Assembly: GCF_026230105.1 (NCBI RefSeq)
Contig: NC_079478.1
Span: forward strand, 13,283,653 to 13,347,652
From: Diorhabda sublineata
Taxonomy: Eukaryota; Arthropoda; Insecta; Coleoptera; Chrysomelidae
DNA: 64,000 nt
Direction: 5' to 3'
The translations under genes and the position numbers were made by a program. Below are positions 24,130 through 38,400 of this stretch, piece after piece. Within the stretch, counting starts at the first letter, position 1. The number at the start of each line of letters is the position of its first letter. Below the pieces are notes generated by a model that ran no database searches, had not been told where the DNA came from, and worked only from the letters and a program-made list of their open reading frames with translations.

Positions 24130-27100
24130 CTAAAAAAGCGGAAGTGATTATGTATAAAAAAACCAAAATCTTGTCAGCTATAGATAAATTAAACATACTA
24201 CATAATAGTACAGTTATACTTACTTTTTCATATCTAATTTTATCTTTATCAGCCAAAGCTTCATATTTTCCTTTGGCTTCTTGATCTGCTTCAGCCCACC
24301 TTCTACCTAATTCTTTGGCAATATCACCGACACCAAATTCGGGATTTTGTGCCTTAACTTTGCCACGTTCATCATTACTAAACCAGAAGAATGCAGAACT
24401 GAAAAGAGAAGATTAAAGTTGAAATTACATTTAATTATACTCGTATTTATCAACAATTCATAATAATGTAGATTTTCATCTTCAGAATTTAATTCGAAGA
24501 GTTTTAAAAACGCAACTAGTCTCATTTAAATAATAATCAGATCACATAAAATTAAATGTGATCAAATTCAATAAGACAATAAAATAAAATTTTTCTGAAC
24601 TCTCAAAATATAATCACCACCGAAAACTACAGGGATTAATTAAAAAAATGTAGTTTCAAGGAAATTTTGGAAAACAATAAATAACAACATAAAATGGAAA
24701 CTTCAAGATTCAACATTCTTACTTGACATGAAATACAATACTAAAAACAGCTGATGCAGCTCACAAAGAAATATGTGAAGTTTATGGTGCTGATTGCTTA
24801 ACAGAGTGCACGTGTAAGAATTTGTTTAAATTATTCCATTCTGGAGATTTTTCCCTCAAAGATGAGCTACGTTCTGGTCGGCCTACTGAAGTTGATGATG
24901 ACCAAATCAAAGTCATAATTGAAGAGGATCGTCATATAACTGTTCGAGATGTTGCCAAAGGGCTACATGTATCGCACATAATACAAAAACGCTTAAAATG
25001 TCTTGGGCTAGTCAATTTGATTTCCTCACGAATTGAAAGAAAATCATTTAACACAAAGAATCAAAATTTGCGATATGCACTTTAAACGAAATGAAACTGA
25101 CCCTTTCTTCAAAAGAATCATCACTGATGATAAAAAATGGGTCTTGTATAGTCAAGTAGTTCGTAAACGATCATGGAGCAAACACGATGAACCAGCACAA
25201 ACCACATCGAAAGCTGAAAAACAACAAAAAAGCTCATGATTTCAGATTGTGGTGTTGTTTTTTTGAGCTGCTTCCAAGGAATCAAACTATCAATTCTGAT
25301 GTTTACTGTCAACAATTAATGGAACTGAATGAAGGAATCAAAGAAAAAAAGGCCAGAATTGTCAAATCAGGAAGGTTTAGTGTTCCACTATGAAAATGCA
25401 AGACCTCACACATCTGGCAACTCGTGGGAAATTATTGGAGCTTAGCTGGGAAGTGATGCCACATCCCCAATACAGCCCTGGCACCATCTGATTACCGTTT
25501 ATTTCGAAGTTTACAGAATTCTTTAAAATAGTCAAACTTTCACAAATGACGATGATCTTCAATCGCATCTGGTTCAGTTTTTTGCTGATAAGGACCAGAA
25601 ATTTTATGAGCACGGAATCATGAATCTGAAAGAAATATGGCAAAAGGTGGTTGAGCAAACTGGAAAATATATAATTTATTAAAAACTATTCTTTGTTAAA
25701 GAAAGTGTTTTATTTTATACTAAAAAACCAAAATTACTTTGTAGCCAGCCCAATATAAAGTCAACCACCAATTTTTTTTGTGTAGTTCACCATAAAGACA
25801 TTTCTAAATGTTGGTTTTTGATGTATATGTAATGTAAATTGGCAACTTCAATTTTTTGTCAGATTATCTACTTTTCACAAAATGAAACAATCAGAATGTT
25901 ACACTACTGAAAAAGTAAAAGCAACCACTAAATTCTTAATAAACAAATAATCACTTTTTAGGAATTGTTAATATACATAATGGCATAATGTTGGAATATT
26001 TGTCTACTTTAATTGTATATGAAACAATCAAATCTATTCAACGTTCCTTGCTATTTAATTTAGCACAGGCTTATAATCTAACACCTATTTCGTAAGGTTG
26101 CAGATTGATCAAACTGTGCAATCATTCACATCAAACATTATTCATATTAAAATCAACTTTAATTACTTTTATGATTAATTTGTTGATCAATGACGTTGGA
26201 CAGGTTCTGTTCAAATTAGAAAGAGAAAACAAGCCTCAGCATTCAAGTACACTGGAATGAAAACAAAAACTAGCACCCAAGATAGATCCAAATTGATAGT
26301 ACCAACTGGGAAATTAACAACTGAATGGAAAAAAGACATAGACTATAAGAAAATTTTTGAAAGAGGAGATGAGAGCATAATCCTCGGAGAAAGAGTTTGA
26401 AATGAATCAATAAAAAAAATAATAGGAATACAAGAAATTGTCAGAAACCAAGACACCTAAGCATGAGATAAGAGAAAAAAAGTAGACCTAAGAAGACAAT
26501 AAATGAAGGAATAATCATGAATGGATGAAGACCTATACAATAATTGTTTATTTTTTGAAATTAAAATATAGTTCATATGTTGTACTTACAGAGAACGTTT
26601 TGGAGCATTTGGATCTTTAACTTGCTTCCTTTTCTTTCCTCTTTGTTTCTCACCAGCGGGTGGAGTGTAACTCTGCATTTCAGTGTTATACCTTTTCTTG
26701 TCCATTTCTGCCATTTCATGGAAACGTTTCTTTTCTTTGTCCAACATGGTCTAAAAAAAGAAAACTACATATCACAAACCAATTTCATCAAAAAAAAAAT
26801 GGTTTAGAAAGTTTCTATATATTAGGCGTATACATAAATTAATGTCCTTTTCGAATCCTTAAAATTAGGGTTAACATTTCAGACATAAGAGCACTCAATA
26901 TAGAAAACTGGAAAGCAAAATGCCGGAACCAAAAAGATTGGAAAATAGTAAAAAAAAAACAGACAAAACAAACGACAAACTATAGAGAAAATTAAAATTA
27001 GAAAACGAGGAGTAATCCAGCTCAAAAAAAAAAGGATTTAAAGCGCCAAAAACGATAGACAATCCACATAGGATTGGAAGGTTTGATGATGATGATTAAT

Positions 27101-30100
27101 TTTTGTTCAATATTTTCCATGATATTGAACATTTGCTCATTTTGGAAAATCTTAGATGTTGCTGATGGTTTTTCGTTTTGTCTTAATGATAATAGTTATT
27201 CAAAAGTTCGTATGTGTGTCCACCTCTAGGACTCACTTTAGCGTATCAAATTTTCTTATGCGCTCGTCGAACGATCTTTCGGATGCAACAACATAAGTAG
27301 TGTGGGCTAGGTGCACGAAATGTTTTCTAAATGTGCTTGTACGTTCCTCGCGCGCCACCCCCTTTTCCCTCCAAATGTTCTTGTGGTGTGATTTTTTTCA
27401 TTGATTCCGAATATTAATGATATACATTTCAAATAAATTACAATAGGTGATTCTATAGCTTGGTTGTGGGTATAGGGTCGAGAAGAAACTATTATTAGAC
27501 CGCAAATTGGAAACGATAATATGTAGGTAATATTCATATGATCCACTCATCCAGATATAAGTCACATATTTTAGATATAATGATGTCAATTGTTTAGCAT
27601 CATTTTCTGAAATCACAATTTTAATAAACTGAGCGAGTAGCTGGTTTCGTCACTTTTTTTTATTCTTGTTATATACAATACATAAAAAGCACAATTTATA
27701 ATTTTTTTAATATATTTGTCTTGAAATGCTGAGGCATTTGATCGGATAATGGTTTGACATTGTATAATTCTGTTCCTGAGTGGTAAACTGTCGTAACTAC
27801 AAAATTCTCGATTTTGTGGTTATTGATTTGATATAATTGCATTATCGAGGTGTATATTCTTGAGTGGATAGGTGTCGTATCTGCACAGCTAATGAATGGA
27901 GTCATAGCCAAAGTGAATTTAACGTATCTGTCATGATATGATAGAGGTAAACTCTAGTAGTTACTTGAGTTACAACTGTAAACCCCTAGTAATTACTGAA
28001 TGTGAAGGAGATGCAAGTGTATAAGACAGTTTACCACCTTAGAAAAAAGGTTTTGTTTTACAAATAGTTTTGAATATTAATAATTATAATCAATTATTTA
28101 ATCTTTTATTTCTGATTTGTTTGATTTTTCCAACAAAACAGCAAGTTATTGCTTCAAAATGAGTGAAAGGACTAATAGGACTGATTTTAGCCCTTGCATT
28201 GAAAGCTAGGTACGTAATTAATTAAAGTATCTAGGCTCTGATTTAAACGCTAAAACTAATAGAAAAGAAGTGGATTTATTTCCATATTTTTGATTATGAA
28301 TTCAGCTTATCATTCAAGCAGCCTTCCAATGACACCTGTGACACTGGCAATGCATTTGTTCTGCGCCTAAAAATTGAAGATGATGAAGAGGAAAAGGTGC
28401 AAATTCAACAAGCATATGAGAGTCACCTTAATGAAGCTAAATCAAGATATGAGCCAAAAAACAGGATAAAGAAACATCAAAACATTCTGGATCGAAGAAG
28501 TTTGCGATCACGATCAATCTGCAAAATTGTTTGCCAAATTCGATCTGCAAAATTGTTTGCAAAACCATACTTGACCAATTAGGCACTTTATTTGCGAAAA
28601 ATATGGACCTTGAACCTTTGAAAAATTTTGAATGCTATAAACGGAAAAGCCCATATGGGATGAAACAGTGGGTGCTAGTGGTAGTTGTGAAATAGCATCA
28701 TGCATTTTGAAATGGACACAACGCATATACATGCAGGCAAAGAGTCGCATGGCAAATATCTAACTGATAGCGAGAAAAAACTTTTCGATACCTACTCAAG
28801 CTCTGCTGCCTGTCTCAAAACCAATTCTAGAGAGCAACAGAAATATAACAACAAACAATTGGTTCAGTTCAATTCACTACTTAAAAGGAGACCACTATGA
28901 AACAGGAAAGTAGGAAATAAATGCTTTTTACAACGAAACAAGAGGAGGAGTTGATGCCCTGGATTTAAGTGCAGTATGTATTCCACCCAGCGCAAAGACG
29001 AAAGATGGCCTCTTTGAGTATTTAGTGGGATTCTAAACATGGCGAAGGTCAATGCATTTATTGTATATAAATGTTTTGCTGGGAGCAAATTGGAACCAAG
29101 GTTCAACTTTATAGAAAAGCTTGCACGTCAGTTAGTTGAACCGCACTTGAGAGATAGACTCGAAAATAAATTAATTAATAAAGATGTAAAGGGGTGGATC
29201 CGAAAAGTATTAGTTTTAGGTGAAGCTATCGTACCAGTTGAAGCAGAAAAGCTATTGAAGACAGTGAGATGTTCGTATAAGAAAAACAGGAAAACTCAGT
29301 TCAGATGTGTCAGTTGTGGAGACCCTATTTGCCTAGAATGTGGGAAAAAAATTTGTGGAAGGTGCACTAAAAATATAAACAACTAAAAACATTGTTATTG
29401 TGAAATATTTCAAATTATAGGAAACCTAATTTATATACAGTGCTTTTCAGATAAAAGTATCCACCTTTAATAACTTTTGTAATACTGGTATTTAGAAAAA
29501 ATCCAAAAAACACGTCAATTTATGTTGGAAGGGGCAAGCATTATGGCTTATTTAAACTTACTGGAAAAGCCACCCCCTCACCCCTAGCAGCATCCCCTTT
29601 ATTTTTTTAAATTACTTCTCATATTTTTAGGTTAAAAACAATTTTTCTTTTAAGAGCACAAATTTTACTTATTATTTACTTTCACCTTATTTGCCTGTAT
29701 TAAAATGGGTTGTACAACAGTTCAAACTCTTTAATCTTTTTAAGTGTGCTATTTATTCTACTTAAAAAATTCAAACAAGAAAAAACTCTACTTTTTATTA
29801 AAGTTTGATATTGTCAACTAGAATTTGTAGTCACTATTGATAGTGTAATTTGATACATTATTTATTTTGTTTCTCTGAAATGGTTTACTCTTTGCAAGAA
29901 AGAATTGAAATCGTAGGTTTATACTACCAAAATAATAATTGTGCAAGAGCTGCTGCTAGAATATTTAACGAATTACATGACAGAAGACATGCAACTCATA
30001 AGTATGTAATTCAACTGATGGAGCAATTTACCACAACAGGGTCTATTTGCAATAAAGTGCATAAGCGAGAGGGACTCGTAAATAACGAAGCAATCCAAGT

Positions 30101-32446
30101 GGCAATTTTAGGGCAAGTCAGCTTAGAGGCTCAACAACCCCAATCGTTGTCAACAATAAGTAGAGCGATCGGCGTTTCATCTTCTACAGTTTTCCGAGTT
30201 CTACATAAATTCAAGTACCACCCATACAAAGTTAAGTTGGTGCACGAGTTGAATGAAGATGATTTTGATCGTCGTCTAGAGTTTTGCGAATCAATGACGC
30301 AAATTATCAATAACAATCCACAATTGTTAAACAATATTTGCTTTTCTGATGAATGCTCATGGTCATTAAATGGCTTAGTAAGTGGGCATAATTGTAGATA
30401 TTGGGCTGAAAGTGATCCACATATTATGCGTGAATTCCATACACAACATCCCCAAAAGTTAAACGTTTGGTGTGGTATCCTAGGTGACCACATTGTCGGA
30501 CCTTTCTTCATCAATGGAAATTTAAATGGTGAATCATATCTTGAGTTACTCAGGGAAGGGGTTGACCCACGTATTACAACAATAATAGAAAATGATGATA
30601 ACCTTTCCGAAGATTTACTGGTATTTCAACAAGACGGAGCTCCCCCACACTATGCTATGCCTGTCCGACAATTTTTAAACGAAACATTCCCCGCTCGTTG
30701 GATAGGTAGAAGGGGGCAGATGATGGAGTGGCCACCTAGGTCACCGGATTTAACACCCCTAGACTTCTTTTTATGGGGGTATTTAAAAACAAAAATTTAT
30801 GCTACCCAACCAGAATCTCTGGATGATTTACGAGAGAGGATAGAAAATGAATGTCGACAATTAAATCCAGCCGTATTAAGCAATGTCAGAGAGGCATTTC
30901 AAAATAGATTATACCATTGTATGGAAGTAAATGGTACTCATTTTGAACACTTATTGTAACTTCATAATAAATAGCACAGTTAAAAAGATTAAAGAGTTTG
31001 AACTGTTGTACAACCCATTTTAGTACAGGCAAATAAGGTGAAAGTAAAATTTGTGCTCTTAAAAGAAAAATTGTTTATCTCATAAACTAACCACTTTAAC
31101 CTACAAGTATTATACATTTTTGAAATCAGCTCAAAGAGGAGTATCCAAATTTTACATAAAAAATATGAAAAGTAATTTAAAAAAATAAAGGGGATGCTGC
31201 TAGGGGTGAGAGGGTGGCTTTTCCAGTAAGTTTAAATAAGCCATAATGCTTGCCCCTTCCAACATAAATTGACGTGTTTTTGGATTTTTTCTAAATACCA
31301 GTATTACAAAAGTTATTAAAGGTGGATACTTTTATCTGAAAGCACTGTATAATAAATTACATACTTATTTCATATTTTCAATTTTTAAAAATTGTAATTA
31401 AACTTCTTCATGCCGTTTACTGTTATTATTATTTCAGCCAGTAAATATTATAGAAGGGTTAAATAGTGGGATTGTATTTTCTGTTTACAAGGAAAGAAAG
31501 TACAGAATACGCCGTCTAGGTCTGATAGACCCACATGTCACATATTGGCATCCTGACGAACGTGTCACGTTACTGGTTAGAATACTATATCGAGGAATAT
31601 TACAAGATGATGACATCTAATTATCATTGAAAACCGCGAACAAAAATAACAAGAAGTATTTAATATTAAAACTGTTCTTTTGTAAAGTTTGCAAAAGTTT
31701 ACCTCTGAGGTACAGAATTCTACTAAAGAATGTATAATGCAGGTAAGAAAAACAGTACAAACGTTGAAAAAGCAAATTATAGATATTGAATAGAATTAAT
31801 GAAAAAAATTTTGATTATCTAAATAGTAGTTGCCAAATATTGAAATGCCAAACCAAAGTAACGGAAAAGTAAATTACATTTCATCTTGTACTTAAAGAAA
31901 AAATCAACTTATTCTGGGGTATATTACGAATTCAACAGAGACCTTTTTTACTTTACGACACTTTTTGTGCTTTGACCCGCCGACAAGCCGACCAGTCGGT
32001 CCAAACACGAGGTTGATTTCTTATCTTCGTCTTGCTTAGTCTTCCAAGAAAACGAAAGGCAAACTGGTTTTTTGTGCCCTCGAGCCATAATAGAAGAGGC
32101 GATCAGGGAACAATTTTGTGTTCGTAAAAATTCTAAACGGTTTCGGTGAATCACTATTAGAATTTATTGTTAGTGGAAAAAAGTAATAAAATGGTTTTTT
32201 AGTCTCGTTTGGAGAATAGCAAAAAATAGCAATTTGAATTTGTAAACAAAAATTATAGTGTTAGTAAATACCACTTGAAATGTATACAAATATATACGAA
32301 TTTTCTTTAACTTTTTTACTTCCTAGACCTTTTTATGTTTTTCGAGATAATTGTTTTAGGTCTCTTTTCAATTTTTACATGTTATTTAAAATTGATTATC
32401 ATTAAAAAGAGACCTAAAATCAAGACAAATTATTCACGATAAACAA

Positions 32447-32492
<46 letters not shown>

Positions 32493-35400
32493 TTAAATTT
32501 CAATATTATTCTTAGTCATTCAGTCAAATATATATAAAAGATTTAATTCAAACAATGCGTCAATGCTCAAGGTTAATTTTTATTTCCATGTAGCTAGCTA
32601 CATTTGAAATTGTCACAATTTTTTGTCAGGTATTACATAAGAAAATTATACAAAGGGTTTTTTTTCTGTAAAGACATTTCGGTAATAATCTGTTGAGATT
32701 GCATGAGTTTTATTAATACCAGAAGAACAATAATATTTGTTGTTTCTAAAAACAATATTATTTAATAAATCGAACGAAATGCTTTGACCTATTACTGTCT
32801 TATAATAAGACAACACAAAATTACGTGGATGATAACAAAAACCACCACGGGCAACCAAATAGGTCAAAGCAAAGACCAAGTTTGTTTGGCTAAAAATGAA
32901 ATAATCAAAAGTTGATTATATTTCACATTTTTACTTAACTATACGTATAACTTTTTTATAATAAATTTATGTAGCGCATTTAGTTAGTTTTAAATAAATC
33001 ATAGTGAAAAGATTGAATTAGTTTATTGTAAAGTTTGTAAATAAATTAAGAACGTAAGAGACATTGTTTATTAATTCACCCCACGAATTAAAAGAGTGTA
33101 AATAAATACGAAAAACGTTATTATATTACTCATATGATGATTTGTAGATAAATTAAAACATTATTATAAACAGAGTATTAAAATCAATGTATTTAGAATT
33201 TCACCAAAACGATAACGAAATAGATTGAAATAAATTAAATTGTTCTATGTATATGATTTCTTTTATTGATTGTTTATGTCCTGATCTTAGATTTTTGTTT
33301 TTTTAAAGTCAAATTCATATATAAATCTAGGTCTCAAAATGTCATATTGTAGGATTTCGAAATACTGGTGTTTTTCGATTGATAATTTTTCTAACCAATC
33401 AGTCATTTTTAAGAGGTATAGGATTTGATTTTGAAAAAATTAATGAAATCTTTATTGGAATCGATAGAACGATCAGTATAATTTAATGTTTGCAGATGAT
33501 TTCATGCAAATGTTGGCCGCGGCTTCGCTTAAGGTCCAATTTTGGCACACTCTTTCCAACATATCGACAGGTATTTCACGAATAAATGCCTCAATATTGG
33601 TTTCCAGTGCGTCAATCGTTGCTGGTTTATCCCTGTAGACATTAGCTTTAACATAGCCCCACAAGAAATAGTACAAAGGCGTTAAATCACACGATCTAGG
33701 CGGCCAATTGGCGGACCCCAAACGTGAGATGAATTGTGTGGCATGCGGCACTGTCTTGTTGAAACCACATGTCCGGCATGTCCAATTTTTCCATTTTGGG
33801 CAAAAAAAATCGTCAATCATCACACTCGCTCTCCTTTCATAGTAACGTTCCGGCCATCTTCGCTTTTGGTACGGCCCGTTGATGCCACCGGCCCATAATC
33901 CACACCAAACGGTGACTTTTTAGGGATGCATTGGTAGCTCTTTCAATGCTTCTGACTGGTCTTCACTCCAGATGCGGCAATTTTGCTTGTTCACGTACCC
34001 CCCTAACCACAAATGAACTTCGTCGCTGAACACAATTTTTCGATCAAAAAGGTTGATCTCCCTCCAACTTTGCCAGCGCCCATTCACCAAATGTTACGAC
34101 GTTGTGGAAGATCGATCTTCACTGTACCTTTGCGTGTTAGTTAGTTAGTTAGTTGAATATCCAATAGTCTAAACTGGGTTCGAAATTTGGTCACAAGCTT
34201 TCGAATAGTTCCCTCGGTAGGCCGACCAAACTGCCCATAAATTGGAAGATGCACTCTTTTAACCGATTATGAATTTTGATAGTAAAATACAATGATTTGC
34301 AAGCGTTGTTCATTCGTAAGTCGATTCGTGATTAATGAACTATAAAATAAAAAAACTTGCATTCCCTATTAGCAACAATGGTCGGAAATATAAAAATATA
34401 AGTAGTTAAATATTCTATTTCAATAGTAGGTGAGGATTTACAAAATACATAATTTTGAGAAATTCGAGTATCTACAAAAATAATTTCTAGACGTATTTTA
34501 ACAACATTTGTGCTCCTTTACTCATTAGTATTCACATTATGCAGAAACACACAAACACGCAAGCGCCGCAGCATGGCAAACTCCCGAAAATCAATTGTCC
34601 CGCATGAGAAGGGTAGAATCTCCAAAGAGGGTGTTGGGTTAGTTTATCTGTAACTGAACAAAACCCTTCTCTGTTTTCCTTTCGTACATTGTTCCGTTTA
34701 GTTATAGAAATGTTAGGTCGAATTGATTTATTGATATAATTGTAATCCTTAAAACGCTGACTTCATTAAATTTAACTACATATTTAAAGCAGATTAAAGC
34801 AATAAGGATAAAAAAAAGAATATATTTGGTCAAACATTTTAAGTTTTTGCTTCAACATATGTCTTGCCGGTATGTGTATTTTTAATTTCGTCAAATATTG
34901 TAGCAGGGAGCCGAAGCTACATCTTGCTGAAATATCATTATTCCTTCGACTTATAGGACTTCTTCTTCGAAATATTCCAGCTGACAGGCCTTATAGTGAT
35001 TGCTTTCGACTTCGTAGTCATTAAATGGAATTCCAAATTGACGCAAAAACTGTTATTTTTTATTCCGCTGAGATAGCTCTAGACAAAGAACGACTCGTTT
35101 TATTAGTCTGCCATTGATATTAACATCGAACACAGTCCACTTTGTGCTGTCAGCAAGCAACTCAATAATACGGTTTGCTAAATAATTTTGTGAATTTTTC
35201 ATCTTTATTTGGACGAGCAGAGATGGATATATAGAACCCTTAAAATTTCCGAATATATTGATTTTAGAGATAAAAAATGCAAACAAAATACGATGCCCAT
35301 AAAAAGCTCTACAAAAACGGCGTGGTATATTTTTTACGCAAGTCTGGTTTTTGGCTGTTATGACCCAAAATATTTCTGCATGACTTAGATCGACTAACCT

Positions 35401-38400
35401 ATTTTAATTTCTTTAAGTGTGTAAGCGGGCATTAACTACCCTCCACCCCCCTGTAAACGGTGGCGCGAGAGAGGAGGATTATTTTCTCTAATTAATGACG
35501 AGCCTTAGCAGTTTCAAAAAAATCGGGGGTTCATCTTTTCGGAATTAAATCCCTAGTTTGTTAGTATTTTTTGAACTTATTTTCAATATCAATTATATCA
35601 TAATTTAATTTTTTTAGATGAATTTGATTTAGAATCCAATAGATAAAACCACGACTATGGGAATGATTTAAATTTTCATAAGTAACACAGCTTGCTAATA
35701 TTATGGTATATAATAATTCTGGCCCATTAGACAAGTCAAACCCAAATAACCTACTAATACGCTTTGTATATAGTCCATTATTTCGTAGGTGTTGGCGGCC
35801 GTGAAGCCGTTGAGCACATAGGCCTTCAGATAAGCCCGTTGTGCAATGAACGTCTCACTTGGAATTCCCCAAAATAATAGCAATAAAATCAATATACGAG
35901 CATGTTCCCAAAAGTACCTTCCCAACAAAGAAAAATCTATTTATTTTTCAACGTAAATTTCTTTTAGCTTCATACACTTTTCCCAGCGATGTTCTATAAG
36001 TTTCTATACCCTTTTTATAATAACAATCGTCAAGCGCTTCAAAATAGCCATTAACTGCCACAATTAACTCTTCATTGTTAGAAAAACTTTGACCACCGAG
36101 CCATTTTTCTAGACTGGGAACAGAAAATAATCCGAGGGGGCTAACTCTGGCGAATAGGTATTGTATGAGGTAGCAATTCAAACTTTATTCATTCATTTTG
36201 GTCATTGCAATAATGGATGTGTGAGCTGGTGCATTGACTTGATGAAACAACACTTTGTTCTTAGCCAAATGCGGCCGTTTTTGCTTCATTTCTTCGTCAA
36301 AATAAGTTCGTATCAAACTTGCCGTTGAGAGTTTCTCCTTTTTTAAGATAGTCATTGAAAATCTACCCACATGCATCCATGACCTTGCCTGCAGATGGAT
36401 GTGTCTTTGTATTCTTTGGAGCCAGTTCTTCCTTTTCAGTCCATTGTTTTGATTGTTCTTTTGTTTCGGGTATTAAGTGATGGACCCACGGTTCATCCAT
36501 GGTTTTAAAACGGCGCTAAAATTCGTATTTATTTTATGGTAAAAATTGCCGAAGACTCGATGAGAACATTTTCACGAAGTTGAAGTAAACGCGACACTCA
36601 TCTTGCGCACAGCTTTCTCATGTCCAAATTTTCAGTTAATATGCGATGTACCGCACTTTTTGAAATGCCTACTATGTCTGCTAGCTCGCACACCTTCAGT
36701 CGCAATTATCCAGTACCGCTTTGTGGATTTTCTACGACATTTTTGGAGTTGTCAGCTCATTTAGGCGACCTCCGCGATGCTGGTCTTAACAGGTCGTACG
36801 GTCTCTTATATACCGTATCTCGTATATTTTACTGTTGATAATGAAGGAGCAGTCTCACCCTGAGTAGAATTTAGTTCATCTTTTATATTGGTTGGGTTAA
36901 CGCCTTTCAAATAAAAATACTGTATCACATAACAATGACCAATTTTTTCCATGTTTACAAATTCACTGAAAACTGCGTACTTTCTAAATACAGTAATATT
37001 TTTCAAGCAACTACCGCTATCTTTAGGTCAGGTCAGGTACTTCTGGTACCATTCTCTTAAAGCGGAAACCAAAGACTTTCACTCTACGTGAATAAAATGA
37101 TGTTACCTATATGGCGAAAAATGGCATGTGGTCTTTGTAAGTCAAAATTTCATGAGTTAAATCATATATTTCGAAATTTTTCTTCTCCCGGCCGGCGATT
37201 GTCTCTTGCGATCTTTACTACCCTATCATCTCTCATTCTACTTATATGGTTGTACCATTATTTTTTTCTGTTCAATAACCACTCGTTAATCTTCTCCACA
37301 TTACATGTTGTTCTAATGTAGTCGCTACTTACTCGATCTCTCAGTGTGTTCTCTGTGATTCTCCTCAGTATTCTCATCTCAGCTGTTTCCAGCATTATTT
37401 GTGTTTTGGACGTGCCCGGCTGCGTTTCTGCTGTGTATGTGCTTTGTAAATTCTAGTCTTAGTTTCCGTTCTAATATGTTTGTTTCTCCATATTGTATTA
37501 TTGAGGCATCCTGCAGCTCTATTGGCTTCCTGTATTTGTTTTTTACTTCTGATTCTGTATCTCCATAGCTTGATAGTGTGATGACTAAGCAGTTAGTTTC
37601 CATAATCTGTTCAATGATGGTACCGTATCATGTTCAGCTTCTTTGCTACCATGTTAAACTTGTGGACCAACCTTTGTAGGTCGTCTTCACTTTCGGCTAT
37701 GAGGATAGCATCATCTGCATAGAAGAGAATTTTTATTTCTCTATTTCCCATCTTATAACCTTTCCTCCTTTTCACTGCTTTTATTATTTCATCCATTATG
37801 AGATTAAAAAGTAGGGTTTAAAGAATCTGCCTGTCTTATACCCGTGCCTATGTTTATTTCTTCTATAAGTTGTCCGTCTATTCTGGCCTGTATTTTGTTG
37901 TCCTTATATATGTCTTCAATTGTTTTGATGATATCTAACGGTATTTGTCTATTGTATAAAAGGTGAACCAAGTCTTTTAATCTAACTCTGTCAAAAGCTT
38001 TTGTCAAATCCATTAAGCAAATGATCGCCAGTCGATTAGATTCTAGAGCTTTCTCTGTGATTTGTCTAGTTACAAATACTGCGTCTGTACATGATCTCCC
38101 ACTTCTAAAACCTTGTTGTTCATCCTCAAAAGATATTCTTTGATTTATTAGTTGGGTTAAAATTTTGGTTGTCATTTTTAGAGTAGTGTTTAAAAGATTG
38201 ATTCCTCTATAGCTTTCCGATTCTTTTCTGTCAGCTTTTTTAAACATTGGAATAAGTATACTTGTTTTCCATGCTTCGGGTACTTTTTTGTATTTTAATA
38301 TTTTGTTAATGATCAGTGCCAACTGCTCGGTCATTGGTTTCCCACAATTTTTTTTCTTGTAGTCGAAAACTCGTTAACTCGGAATTTTTTGCATTCCCCT

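Noticed and set aside
30131..30514. 127-codon minus-strand frame
   Set aside because: Shadow of the intact transposase on the opposite strand.
31948..32154. Minus-strand frame with MARGHKKPVCLSFSWKTK
   Set aside because: Basic start resembles small ribosomal proteins at first sight, but no family matched and no splice or UTR context supports it.
34860..35290. Minus-strand frames around 35.0-35.3 kb
   Set aside because: Considered as transposase (a FQQD-like string occurs), but block order is wrong for a DDE enzyme; left unassigned.
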